Shown one piece after another: positions 51,336 through 60,081 of a DNA stretch of 64,000 nt. The notes beneath the pieces were generated by a model that made no database searches, was not told the DNA's origin, and was given only the letters and a program-made list of their open reading frames with translations. Within the stretch, counting starts at the first letter, position 1. Each line of letters starts with the position of its first letter. The translations under genes and the position numbers were made by a program. Source of the DNA: HK1 sp965221725 (GTDB taxonomy: Bacteria; Pseudomonadota; Gammaproteobacteria; HK1); assembly GCA_965221725.1 (NCBI GenBank), contig OZ244909.1:3472001-3536000 (forward strand), given 5' to 3'.

Positions 51336-51821
51336 TCATATCGGCCAGTGCGACCCCTTGTCGAGGCGTCGGGTGTCGAGCTGCACGATGCGTTCCACGA
51401 ACTTCGCGTCCCCGTTCTCAAGCCTGAACCGGTCGTGGTACTTGCCGACGAGGAAGAGGTTCGACGATCCCGCCTCGACGTGGGAGGCCATGCCGTCGAG
51501 AATGGTCCGGTAGACGGCGACCGAAGAGACCGCCGATGCGCTCGCACCGGACTCGTCGACCGTCACCCGGTAGACGATCGTGTGCCGAGCGAGCGGCGAG
51601 CGGTCCGTGTTGTGCTTGGGCAGCAGGTCGCACATCGAGACCATCTCCGCCCGGTTGCCGTCGAGATAGGTCATGTCGTAGCGGATTTCGGGGCTGAACG
51701 CCTTGATGGCGTAGTAGAACTCGTCGCCGCACAGCGCGAGCCAGTCCTCCCACCGGCATTCGTCGAGAGCCAGGCTCGCTTCGTAGATGGTCGAGCGGAT
51801 GGTGTCGTGGGTGGCGGTCAT
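51336..51821 (-). CDS. msmB: Methanesulfonate monooxygenase hydroxylase beta subunit
   Basis: 161 aa from ATG 51821, two bases after the alpha-subunit stop. It has the SnoaL-like beta fold of aromatic-ring dioxygenase small subunits: DECRWEDWLALCGDEFYYAI, RHTIVYRVTVDESGASASAV, LFLVGKYHDRFRLENGDAKF. It is a structural partner of MsmA, with no redox centre. Confidence 0.88.
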   Translation of the reverse strand: MTATHDTIRSTIYEASLALDECRWEDWLALCGDEFYYAIKAFSPEIRYDMTYLDGNRAEMVSMCDLLPKHNTDRSPLARHTIVYRVTVDESGASASAVSSVAVYRTILDGMASHVEAGSSNLFLVGKYHDRFRLENGDAKFVERIVQLDTRRLDKGSHWPI

Positions 51822-51823
51822 TG

Positions 51824-53062
51824 TCAGGCGGCGGCCGCGTACGGTTTCTCCGGATCGGACGGCCTGCGGTTCATCCACCGGCCCCACTCATCGTAGAAGT
51901 GGCGCATGCCGATCTCGTCGTGGATGGTGTTGTTCTCGTGGCGGCCGTGCAGGATGCGTCGCGGCTCGGCGTGCTCGTTCATCGCGGCCTGCTGGGTGGT
52001 CACCGCGAGCAGATCCTCGTGCAGGTTGCGGCCGAAGGGACCCCAGATGCTGTTGTGGTGCCGGACCCGGGACATCCGTTCCTCGGGGGTGTCGCTCTTC
52101 AACCCCAGCCCCCGGAATTCGATGAGCACGCGGTCCGGGGCCAGCGGGGTCATGATGTCGCAACGCAGCGCCGACCCCCGCAGGTTGAAGTTGACCCCGG
52201 GGAACATGTCGATCATGTACCAGTGATTCGGCGGCAGGCCGGGGAAGGAGAGAGATTCGCGCGACTCGAAGCCTTCGTACTTGTCGTACTGCACCTCGAA
52301 CGAGCCTACGGTGACGTGGCCATTCTCGAACCCGGTGTTCTGCCGCGCGAAGTAGGCGTCGTTGAAGCCGGTGATGCGGTTATGGTAGTGCAGGTAGTCG
52401 TGATAGAACTCCGAGTTGGTGTCGTGCCACAGCTTGTAATTGGCGTGGATGATCGCCTTGTGGTAGTGGAAGACCTCAAGCGGCTCGGCATCCACATGCT
52501 CCTGCAGGCAGTCGAAGCAGCCGGCGCCCCACTCCTTGACCGTCTTGCCGATCGCGTCGTCGAGGGTGACCCACACGAAGCCGCCGAAGTGGACCTCGCA
52601 CCGCAGGCGTCGCAGCCCGAGGTCGTTGCGCGAGAGCCGGTTCTGGTAACCCTCCTTTTCGCGCGAAATGTGGGTGCAGTTGCCCTTCATGTCGAACTGC
52701 CAGCCGTGGTACATGCAGGTCATGTGTCTCGGTGCGCCGGATGCAGTACCGTCCCGGAAGCTGCCCGAAGGGCGGTTCTCGATGGTATTGCCCCGGTGCG
52801 GACACACGTTGAGAAACGCACGGACCTGGTTGTCCGACCCGCGGGTCACGATGATCGGCTCCCTGGCGATGGTGGTGGTGCGGAAGTCGTAGGGCTCGGG
52901 AATCTCCGACTCGTGGCACGCCACGACCCAGCTCTTCTTCCAGATTTTTGCGAGTTCCTCCTCGAAGATTGCCCGGTCGGAGTAGATTCTGCTGTCGATG
53001 TACTCACCTTCCCGGAGCTCGCCGGGCACCTCGTTCCAACGTTTGTGATTTCTGGCTGGCAT
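51824..53062 (-). CDS. msmA: Methanesulfonate monooxygenase hydroxylase alpha subunit
   Basis: 412 aa from ATG 53062 (MPARNHKRWNEVPGELREGE). The Rieske centre is CPH...CMYH with 26 residues between the His and second Cys; typical oxygenases have 15-17. This extended C-x-H-x26-C-x2-H spacing is the published hallmark of MsmA. The mononuclear iron site lies in SEFYHDYLHYHN (His/His) with a later Asp. It oxidises methanesulfonate (and short alkylsulfonates) to aldehyde and sulfite. First gene of msmABCD; a regulatory element lies 145 bp upstream. Confidence 0.88.
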   Translation of the reverse strand: MPARNHKRWNEVPGELREGEYIDSRIYSDRAIFEEELAKIWKKSWVVACHESEIPEPYDFRTTTIAREPIIVTRGSDNQVRAFLNVCPHRGNTIENRPSGSFRDGTASGAPRHMTCMYHGWQFDMKGNCTHISREKEGYQNRLSRNDLGLRRLRCEVHFGGFVWVTLDDAIGKTVKEWGAGCFDCLQEHVDAEPLEVFHYHKAIIHANYKLWHDTNSEFYHDYLHYHNRITGFNDAYFARQNTGFENGHVTVGSFEVQYDKYEGFESRESLSFPGLPPNHWYMIDMFPGVNFNLRGSALRCDIMTPLAPDRVLIEFRGLGLKSDTPEERMSRVRHHNSIWGPFGRNLHEDLLAVTTQQAAMNEHAEPRRILHGRHENNTIHDEIGMRHFYDEWGRWMNRRPSDPEKPYAAAA

Positions 53063-53206
53063 TGAGCGAATCCTCGGTGCTTGCTCCGGCCTCGCACCTG
53101 CATACCGCTTCATGCAGGCTCGGAGCCATTCTCGTTGATCCGAATTTGCGGGCGCCGACGCCCGGCAAACCGTTCGCGATTGGCGACATGAAAAACCAAT
53201 GCGCGA

Positions 53207-53242
53207 GATTTGTAAATTATGTCAAGTAAATTTATTGATTGG
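53207..53242 (-). promoter_or_regulatory. Two-block upstream element, msmA copy
   Basis: On the minus strand it reads CCAATCAAT, 15 bp, AATTTACAAATC. Both blocks are exact matches of those at 54426-54461, with the same 15-bp spacing. Its near end is 145 bp before the msmA start. A TTGACAT lies between the blocks and might be a -35 region. Confidence 0.65.
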
Positions 53243-53318
53243 TCCGATCGATGAATGCGTTTCCACCACGCAATGCTGTTGAGCGGACCTCCGGGCCCTC
53301 GCGCCGGCTCGGCGCGGA

Positions 53319-54233
53319 TTACTTCGAGCCTTCGCGGCGTCGCTTCTCGATCTCCTCGAGCTTCGAATCCCAGTGCATCGCCCGGGCAAATTTTTCGAGT
53401 TCGGGCTCGTCCATGAACACCGAGTGCTCCCGGCCCGGATAGATGTTCGTCCTGACATCGTCGCGATAGCGGGTGAACACGTCTTCGATGATCGGGATGA
53501 AGTCGGTGTAAACCTTTGAATGCCGCGGCGTGTGCTCCGGGTAGAGGTGCATGAGGTCGGAGGTGATGATGTGCACGCCGTGCCCGCCCTGACCGCCGCC
53601 GAGGCTGATGACCGGAACCGGGAGGATCTGAGCGAGATACTCGGTAACCTCCTGGGTGGTGACCTCCGTCATGATCGAGAAGCACCCTGCCTCGACGAAC
53701 GCCATCGCGTCGTCCACGAGCTCCCGGGCCCGATCCGCGGTCTTGCCCTGGGCAAAGAATCCACCGAGTTGCGCGATGCGCATGGGAGTGATCCCGATGT
53801 GTCCCTGCACCGGGACTCCCGCCCTGACGATCGCTTCGATGTTCTTCGCGTGGTGTCGGTTGCCCTCGCACTTCATCACTTCGGCGTTCGCCTCGTGAAC
53901 GAAGCGCCCTGCGTTCTCCACCGCCTGCTCGGCCGACGTGTGGAAGCTCCAGTACGGCATGTCGACCATGCGCAACCCGTACCGCGAGCCCCGATCGATG
54001 GCCTTGGCCATCATCATCACTTCATCGAAGGTCACGGTGACGGTGCTCTGGTGTCCGAACAGGATCATGCCGCCGGTATCCGAAACGCACAGGATGTCGA
54101 TCCCGAGCTGGTCGGCGATGACGGCGCTGCGGTAGTCGTAGATGGCCATCTGCACGATCTGCTCGCCCTCGCGCATCTTGCGCATCAGGGTGCGCAGCGT
54201 GATCTTGCGTCGCCTCTTCGGTGTCTCTGCCAT
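53319..54233 (-). CDS. PanB-like ketopantoate hydroxymethyltransferase family protein
   Basis: 304 aa from ATG 54233 (MAETPKRRRKITLRTLMRKM). TIM-barrel landmarks of PanB are present: VQMAIYDYRSAVIADQLGID, GHQSTVTVTFDEVMMMAKAI, VQGHIGITPMRIAQLGGFFA and MTEVTTQEVTEYLAQ with the active-site Glu. PanB transfers a C1 unit from methylene-tetrahydrofolate. panC/panD are absent and the gene is next to msmA, so a role in C1 assimilation or another aldol reaction is possible. A divergent gap of 379 bp separates it from the binding protein. Confidence 0.75.
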   Translation of the reverse strand: MAETPKRRRKITLRTLMRKMREGEQIVQMAIYDYRSAVIADQLGIDILCVSDTGGMILFGHQSTVTVTFDEVMMMAKAIDRGSRYGLRMVDMPYWSFHTSAEQAVENAGRFVHEANAEVMKCEGNRHHAKNIEAIVRAGVPVQGHIGITPMRIAQLGGFFAQGKTADRARELVDDAMAFVEAGCFSIMTEVTTQEVTEYLAQILPVPVISLGGGQGGHGVHIITSDLMHLYPEHTPRHSKVYTDFIPIIEDVFTRYRDDVRTNIYPGREHSVFMDEPELEKFARAMHWDSKLEEIEKRRREGSK

Positions 54234-54612
54234 CGGCTGGAGTCTCCGTTGTCCTCTATAGTCCATGGCCGCACGGTTCGCCGTGTGCCTCGCCGGCGCC
54301 GACTGCAACTCATGCCTGATGTTAGGGTGCACGCCTTGGCAGTGTCCAAGAGATTTCGGTTATCGAGCGATAGGCACGACCCGGTGCGAAACGACGCGCC
54401 GGTTATGTGTAACCGATAGCCGGAACCAATCAATCCATTGATCGGAGAGAATTTACAAATCAATGGAATTCGGCTCCGATCGACAGTCGCGAGAATCCGT
54501 GATCACGCGATTTCCTGCGAATTGAGGAGGGGGGTATCTGCAAAGCAGCACCAGACGATATTTCTTCGAATTGGTGCGCGAGAACTACACCAGGTCACAG
54601 GGGAGAGATCCG
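54234..54612. other. Divergent regulatory region of the sulfonate locus
   Basis: 379 bp without a gene. It holds the dyad CGGTTA-TGTG-TAACCG at 54400-54415, the two-block element at 54426-54461, and CCATTGAT (54435-54442) facing ATCAATGG (54459-54466) as an 8-bp inverted repeat. AT content is clearly higher than the surroundings. Confidence 0.6.
54426..54461 (+). promoter_or_regulatory. Two-block upstream element, transporter copy
   Basis: CCAATCAAT, 15 bp, AATTTACAAATC, exact in both blocks to the copy upstream of msmA, and 152 bp before the binding-protein start. Matching spacing and orientation toward both operons suggests one regulator controls them. Confidence 0.65.
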
Positions 54613-55738
54613 ATGTCTGATCGAACAGGCGTGAAGCAGGGCGCGGTAGCGGTGGCAGTGGGAGCCGTGCTTGCGGCGACGGTGGTGACGCAGAGCGCAT
54701 CCGCCCGCGTCGACTTCGGCCAGGAAGGCGAGGCGGTGAATCTGGTCATCGGCTACCAGCCGTACTACACCGAATCCTGGTCCGGAGTCGTGAACAACGG
54801 AAAGGGTTTCTGGAAGAATCACCTGCCCGATGGTTCCACCGCCACCTTCGAGATCGGCCTGCAGGGTTCGGTGATCGTGAATGCGATGACCGGAGAGAAG
54901 CAGCACATCGGATACATGGGCGACATGCCGGCGATCGCGTCCACGTTCCGCAACATCAAGGAGCGTGGCGGCACGGACATCCGGATCGTCTCGGTGCTCG
55001 GCACCTCGAAGCAGCAGTGCAATATCTTCCTCGTGCGCAACGATGCGCCGGAGTTTGCCAACGGCCGGGAGGCGGTGGGGCAAGGTGACCTCCGCGCCGC
55101 ATGGTGCATGCACCGACCGCTTCGCGCGCCTCGCCTTCCAGAAGGCCGGCATCGAGCCCAAGCGTTACCTCAACCAGAACATCGAGGTCATCACCACGAA
55201 CTTCCGGGCCGGCAAGCTTGATGCGGCCGCGATTTGGGAGCCGACCGCATCGAAGATTGTTCTCGGCGGCATCGCCAGGCGCGCGGCCAGCGGCGAGGAC
55301 TTCGATGCCCTCGACGGTGGCTTCATGGTCATGCTGAACGACCTCATCGAGCAGCGCCCGGACGTCCATCGCGGCTGGCTTGAGGCGGAACTCGACGCCC
55401 AGCTCTTCATGCTCGACCCGGCCAATGCGGACGAGGTCGCCTCGATGGCGGAGGCGCAGACCGAGCAGATCGACAGGGATGTGCTCAAGCATTCGCTGTT
55501 CGGCGGGTGGCCGGCGGAGCAGGGTGGCGGCGAGGTGAAGGTTCAGCTCGACTTCATCGTCACCGAACGGGTGCAGGGCCTCCTTGATGACGCGACGGCG
55601 TTCCTGCACAGCCTGCCGAAGAAGCCCGCCGCGGCCGCGATGATTCGCGAGGGCGGGGTGATGGACGGCGTGGCGCGCGATGTTCTTGATGCGCGCGGCC
55701 TGTCGAGCCCGCTCGGGGTGATCAAGGCCCAGATGTAA
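54613..55738 (+). pseudogene. Sulfonate-type substrate-binding protein gene with a 1-nt frameshift
   Basis: A NitT/TauT-family periplasmic binding protein of about 374 aa when repaired. ATG 54613 follows GGGGAGAG and a signal peptide (AVAVGAVLAATVVTQSASA). The first frame runs through IGYQPYYTESWSGVVNNGKG to about EFANGREAVG. The rest (KVTSAPHGACTDRFARLAFQ, NFRAGKLDAAAIWEPTASKI) is in the +1 frame. Deleting one G from GGGG at 55077-55080 gives REAVGKVTSAPHG, which is seamless. It is either an indel in the genome or a consensus error; the rest is intact. Confidence 0.85.
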
Positions 55739-55739
55739 C

Positions 55740-55838
55740 CGGACCCGATGTAGCCGGACACAAGTTGCAAGCCCGATATCCGGCGGGCCCGATGTATCCG
55801 GCTATCCGGAGGCGTCCGGCCAGCCGGAGGCGTCCGGC
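55740..55838. repeat. Short GC-rich repeats after the binding-protein gene
   Basis: CCCGATGTA(G/T)CCGG occurs at about 55745 and 55787, and CCGGAGGCGTCCGGC is repeated directly near 55806 and 55824. Non-coding. Confidence 0.55.
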
Positions 55839-55850
55839 GGGTCGGATGCG

Positions 55851-55896
55851 GCGGGGGCGGGCGAGCCGGCGACGATCCGGTTCGCCCGCGCCCCGC
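55851..55896 (+). terminator. GC-rich stem-loop between binding-protein and permease genes
   Basis: CGGGCGAGCCGG pairs with CCGGTTCGCCCG (one G-T pair) around a 7-nt loop, extended by GCGGGG/CCCCGC with a bulge. It occupies the same position as the stem-loops at 8445, 16835 and 24700. Confidence 0.55.
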
Positions 55897-55949
55897 GCGG
55901 GGTCTGCGGTTTCTGCCGCGTTCCCCTCGTCATCGAGGAGTTTCATTTC

Positions 55950-56837
55950 GTGACCGGCAGTCCCGTCGAGAGCACTTCCGGCCGGAGGTCCGAGCCGCCG
56001 CGCGGGGTGGCGCTGTTCGCGTATCGTGCCGGTCGCATGGTGCGGACCACCGGCCCGTACCTGACGGTTCTGGGCATCGGGGCGTGGCTGCTGCTGTGGT
56101 GGTTGTTCAGTGAGGTCTGGTACCTGCCCCGCTTCGAGAAGATGCCGGGTCCGGTGGCGGTGCTGTCGGACCTCTTCGCCCGCGATCCGTTCCAGGGCAT
56201 CTCGATCTTCACCGACGAGTACTACGAACACATCCGGGTGAGCTGCCGGCGGATCCTCTTCGCCTTCGGCATCGCGACCGGGGTCGGGGTGCCGCTCGGG
56301 CTGTTCATGGGATGGTCGACGCGGTTTCGCCACTACGCCTTTCCCATTCTGGAGACCTTGCGTCCCATCCCGATCCTGGCCTGGGTGCCGCTGTCGATCC
56401 TGATGTTCAAGGGGTTCGAGGCGCCGGTCATCTTCCTCGCGACCCTCGCATCGCTGTTCGTGACCACGCTGAACACGATGCTCGGCGTCCAGTCCATCGA
56501 CGAATCGTACTTCCGCGCCGCCGGCTGCCTCGGGTCGAGCCGGTGGCAGGTCTTCCGCCATGTCGTGGTGCCCGGAGCGCTGCCGTTCATCTTCACCGGC
56601 TTGCAGATCAGCATCGGGGTGGCGTGGTTCTCCCTGGTCGCGGCGGAGATGGTGTCGGGGGACTGGGGGCTCGGCTACCTCATCGTCGACGCCTACATGA
56701 ACAACGTGACGGTGCCGATGGTCATCGGCATGATCACCCTCGGTTTCGTGGGCTGGGGCACGTCGGTTCTGGTGCGCATCGCGGGCAACCGGATGATGCA
56801 GTGGCGCACCCGGGCGCTCGCGCTGGAGGGACGCTGA
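55950..56837 (+). CDS. Sulfonate-type ABC permease (TauC/SsuC family), first
   Basis: 295 aa from a GTG codon. Six membrane helices starting at YLTVLGIGAWLLLWWLFS; EAA loop SYFRAAGCLGSSRWQVFRHV-like with VVPGALPFIFTGLQISIG. Typical of nitrate/sulfonate/taurine permeases. Its stop overlaps the ATPase start (TGATG). It partners the ATPase at 56837 and probably the permease at 57713. Confidence 0.9.
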   Translation: MTGSPVESTSGRRSEPPRGVALFAYRAGRMVRTTGPYLTVLGIGAWLLLWWLFSEVWYLPRFEKMPGPVAVLSDLFARDPFQGISIFTDEYYEHIRVSCRRILFAFGIATGVGVPLGLFMGWSTRFRHYAFPILETLRPIPILAWVPLSILMFKGFEAPVIFLATLASLFVTTLNTMLGVQSIDESYFRAAGCLGSSRWQVFRHVVVPGALPFIFTGLQISIGVAWFSLVAAEMVSGDWGLGYLIVDAYMNNVTVPMVIGMITLGFVGWGTSVLVRIAGNRMMQWRTRALALEGR

Positions 56838-57673
56838 TGTCCACCGCCGCGCGCACCGGTGCGATCAGTATCCGCAACGTCACCAAAATCTACGACCCGG
56901 AGGGGGTCAACGTCCTGGCCGTGGACGACTGCTCGCTCGAAATCGGAGCCGGCGAGGTGTGCATGATCGTGGGGCCGTCGGGGTGCGGCAAGACGACGCT
57001 GCTGAACGCCATCGCGGGCTTCCACTCGCTCACCTTCGGCGAGATCCGGCTCGACGGTGAGGTGCTCTGCGACGAACAGCGACCGCTCGCGAGCCAGGGG
57101 GCGGACCGGGTGGTGGTGTTCCAGAACGGCGCGCTCTTTCCGTGGAAGACGCTGGGCGACAACGTGGCCTACGGGCCGATGGTTCAGGGGACGTTGTCGA
57201 AGGCCGAGGCGCGTGAGAAGGCGCGGCACATGCTCGCCGAGGCAGGGCTCGGGGATGTTGCCGACAAGTACCCGGGCGAGGTGTCCTCGGGCATGGCGCG
57301 TCGGGCCGAGATCGTCCGCGCCCTCATCAACGATCCCAAGGTGCTGCTGCTCGACGAACCCTATCGCGCGATGGACGCGCTCACCAAGTCCATCATGCAC
57401 GAGGCGCTCCTCGAGATGTACGACCGCACCAGGGTCACGATCTTCTTCATTACCCACGATCTCGAGGAGGCGATCTTTCTCGGGGATCGGGCGGTGGTCA
57501 TGACCACCCGACCCTGCCGGGTCAAGACCATCGTGAACGTCGACATTCCCCGCCCCCGCGACTATCACCTGCTCTCTTTGGAGGCGTTCCGGGTGCTGGT
57601 CGAGGAGGCGAAGGATGCAGTGCACGAAGAAGCGCTGAAGGCGTTCGAGGCCGGCGAGCGCGAGCTCGCCTGA
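56837..57673 (+). CDS. Sulfonate-type ABC ATPase, first (unusual signature)
   Basis: 278 aa. Walker A GPSGCGKTTLLNAIAGFHSL, Q-loop VVFQNGALFPWKTLGDNVAY, Walker B VLLLDEPYRAMDAL and H-loop ITHDLEEAIFLGD. The ABC signature is VSSGMARRAEIVRAL instead of LSGGM/Q, a Ser for the first Gly. The signature's second Gly is kept, so it may still work, perhaps as the weaker site of a heterodimer with the ATPase at 58750. Confidence 0.9.
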   Translation: MSTAARTGAISIRNVTKIYDPEGVNVLAVDDCSLEIGAGEVCMIVGPSGCGKTTLLNAIAGFHSLTFGEIRLDGEVLCDEQRPLASQGADRVVVFQNGALFPWKTLGDNVAYGPMVQGTLSKAEAREKARHMLAEAGLGDVADKYPGEVSSGMARRAEIVRALINDPKVLLLDEPYRAMDALTKSIMHEALLEMYDRTRVTIFFITHDLEEAIFLGDRAVVMTTRPCRVKTIVNVDIPRPRDYHLLSLEAFRVLVEEAKDAVHEEALKAFEAGERELA

Positions 57674-57712
57674 GCACCGGGACCGGGAGCGCGGCAACCC
57701 TCGGAGCAAGCG

Positions 57713-58570
57713 ATGGCGGCAGTATCGGACATGGCCCGGGACGCGGGAGCGGTGAGAAGGCGGACCCGCCTTCAGCGCCTGAAGGACAACCGCAAGCTGT
57801 GGCGCGGCGTCGCTGCGGTCGTGATCGCGCTCGTCCTGTGGGAGATCGGCTCGCGCTGGGATCAGTGGTTCGGATTCACGCTGCCGCTCATCGGCCTCAT
57901 TCCTCCGCCGACCGACGTGGCGGTGGCCTGGGTGTCGGTGCTGCCGCAGCCCGGTTACTGGGAGAGCTGGTACCTGAGCTTCAAGCGCGTGCTGGCCGGC
58001 TTCCTCGTCGCCCAGCTCGTCGGCATCCCGCTCGGGCTCGCGCTCGCGGTCAACCGCTACTTCCGCGAGTTCTTCTTCCCCGTGTTCGAGATCCTGCGGC
58101 CGATCCCGCCGCTCGCGTGGGTGCCCGCATCGCTCATCTTCTGGCCGACCAACGAGATGTCGATCGCGTTCGTCACCTTCCTCGGGGCCTTCTTCACCAT
58201 CGTCATCAACGTGCTCGGCGGGGCGCGCACCATCGACATCTCGCTGCTGCGCGCGGCGCAATCGATGGGTGCGACCCAGTGGGACATGTTCTGGAAGATC
58301 GTGCTCCCGGGTACGCTGCCTTCCATCTTCACCGGCGCCGCGGTGGGCATGGGAATCACCTGGGAGGTGGTGCTCGCGGCGGAGATGATCTCGGGCGGGG
58401 GCACCCAGGGCGGCGGTGGCCTCGGCTTCTTCATCTGGAACTCCTACATGGGCGGCTCGCTGCCGCACATCGTGGTGGGCATGATCAGCATCGGGATCGC
58501 CGGCTACCTCTCCAGCAGCGCCATCCGCTGGCTCGGAGACTGGGCGATGCCGTGGCGGCGACTCTTCTGA
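57713..58570 (+). CDS. Sulfonate-type ABC permease, second
   Basis: 285 aa of the TauC/SsuC family with six helices (LWRGVAAVVIALVLWEIGSR). EAA loop ISLLRAAQSMGATQWDMFWK, then IVLPGTLPSIFTGAAVGMGI. It differs markedly from the first permease, which suggests a heterodimeric channel instead of a recent duplicate. Confidence 0.9.
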   Translation: MAAVSDMARDAGAVRRRTRLQRLKDNRKLWRGVAAVVIALVLWEIGSRWDQWFGFTLPLIGLIPPPTDVAVAWVSVLPQPGYWESWYLSFKRVLAGFLVAQLVGIPLGLALAVNRYFREFFFPVFEILRPIPPLAWVPASLIFWPTNEMSIAFVTFLGAFFTIVINVLGGARTIDISLLRAAQSMGATQWDMFWKIVLPGTLPSIFTGAAVGMGITWEVVLAAEMISGGGTQGGGGLGFFIWNSYMGGSLPHIVVGMISIGIAGYLSSSAIRWLGDWAMPWRRLF

Positions 58571-58749
58571 GGCCTGGAGGCGGCGGTGAAGCAGCAACCC
58601 TTCATGTCGGCCGACTCCGGGCGTCTTGGGGGCCGAAAATTTCATCGATTCGCGAGGCAAGCGGACGCTCGATCAGATCCGTATCAGCATCCGGAAGTCG
58701 GTGAAATTTTCGGGCCGCATCGTGTCTGGACAGGGTGGGACGGAGAACG

Positions 58750-59610
58750 ATGAGCGAGATCACCAGCGCTTCCGGACAGGCCTCCGGCGCCATCATCATG
58801 GACGGCGTGCGCAAGGGCTACGGCGAGGATTGGAGCTGGCAGCAGGTCATCGAGTCGGTGAGCCTCGATCTGCCGCCGGGGCAGTTCCTGGCGGTGGTCG
58901 GTCCGTCCGGGTGCGGCAAGACCACGCTGGTCAACCTGCTCGCGGGCTTCGAGCGCGCGGACGAGGGAAGCATCGTCGTCGACGGGCGCGTCGTCTCCGG
59001 CCCGAGCCGGGACCGCATGGTGGTGTTTCAGGAGTCGGCGCTGATGCCCTGGCTGACGACGTACCAGAACGTCGCATTCGGGCCGAAGCTGCGCGGCGAC
59101 ATGCGCGGCGCGACGCTCGACCGCGAGATCGGCAGATTACTCGACAAGGTCGGCCTCGCGGAGTTCAAGGACAAGTTCCCGTTGCAGCTCTCCGGCGGTA
59201 TGCAGCGCCGGGCGGAGCTGGCGCGGGCCATGATCAACAGCCCGTCCATCATGATCATGGACGAGCCGTTTCGCGGCCTCGACGCGATGACCCGCGAGCT
59301 GATGCAGGAGTTCCTCCTCCAGCTCTTCGAGGAGACCGGGCGTACCCACTTCTTTGTCACCTCCGAGATCGAGGAGGCCATCTTCCTTGCGGATCGGCTC
59401 GTGGTGCTCTCCAACCGGCCGGTGACCGTGCGCGCGATCATCGACATCAAGCTCCCGAGGCCGCGCAAGTTCCATCTGCTGAGCACCCCGGAGGCTTACG
59501 ACTACAAGCGTGAGGCCCTGGAAATCCTCCACGAAGAAGCGATGAAGAGCTTCGGGGGCGGCGGCTCGGTGCAGAGCGAACTCGTGGAGGCGATTGCCCG
59601 CCGCGGTTGA
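58750..59610 (+). CDS. Sulfonate-type ABC ATPase, second
   Basis: 286 aa from ATG 58750, preceded by GGGACGGAG. Walker A GPSGCGKTTLVNLLAGFERA, signature LQLSGGMQRRAELARAMINS, Walker B IMIMDEPFRGLDAM and VTSEIEEAIFLADRLVVLSN. Canonical signature, unlike the first ATPase. The 179-bp gap before it contains GGTGAAATTTTCGGG, related to a block upstream of the MFS gene. Confidence 0.9.
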   Translation: MSEITSASGQASGAIIMDGVRKGYGEDWSWQQVIESVSLDLPPGQFLAVVGPSGCGKTTLVNLLAGFERADEGSIVVDGRVVSGPSRDRMVVFQESALMPWLTTYQNVAFGPKLRGDMRGATLDREIGRLLDKVGLAEFKDKFPLQLSGGMQRRAELARAMINSPSIMIMDEPFRGLDAMTRELMQEFLLQLFEETGRTHFFVTSEIEEAIFLADRLVVLSNRPVTVRAIIDIKLPRPRKFHLLSTPEAYDYKREALEILHEEAMKSFGGGGSVQSELVEAIARRG

Positions 59611-59648
59611 CCGGCCTTGCCTGTCTCGTTGCCGCGCGGGGCGAATCC

Positions 59649-59867
59649 ATGATTCCGGAGTGGCTCGGGCTGGTGACGGAGCGGCCGAATGTCATCGGGA
59701 TCGCCATCGCGGGCGCGGTGTTCGCAACCCTCGGAGCGCGGGCGGTAGCCCCTCGTCTGCGAATCGCCCCCGGCATCGCCCGATGGCTGCTGCGCTGCGG
59801 ATACGCTGCCATGTGGGCGAGCGTCGCGCTGTTCATCGTCGCGGGATTTCTGCCTGCCGATTCGTGA
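59649..59867 (+). CDS. Small two-helix membrane protein
   Basis: 72 aa from ATG 59649 (MIPEWLGLVTERPNVIGIAI). Two hydrophobic helices (PNVIGIAIAGAVFATLGARA and CGYAAMWASVALFIVAGFL) separated by a basic loop. It follows the transporter operon by 38 bp. No family recognised. Confidence 0.55.
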   Translation: MIPEWLGLVTERPNVIGIAIAGAVFATLGARAVAPRLRIAPGIARWLLRCGYAAMWASVALFIVAGFLPADS

Positions 59868-60081
59868 TATCGGACCATTCCGATTCCAGGTTCCTCGGGG
59901 CTCTGTTCGGATTTGGAGTTCCCGGGAGTGCTGTCGCAATCGAAGCGGGGGTTCTTCATGCGGTGGGTTGGTCACCCTCGACCGTGCGGCTTTCGGCTCG
60001 CATCTCGTGGAGGGTTGCACCGGACTCCCGCGCCATGTCAGTTTCCGTCCCGCATCCGGTCACCGGACAGGATTTGCCCCC

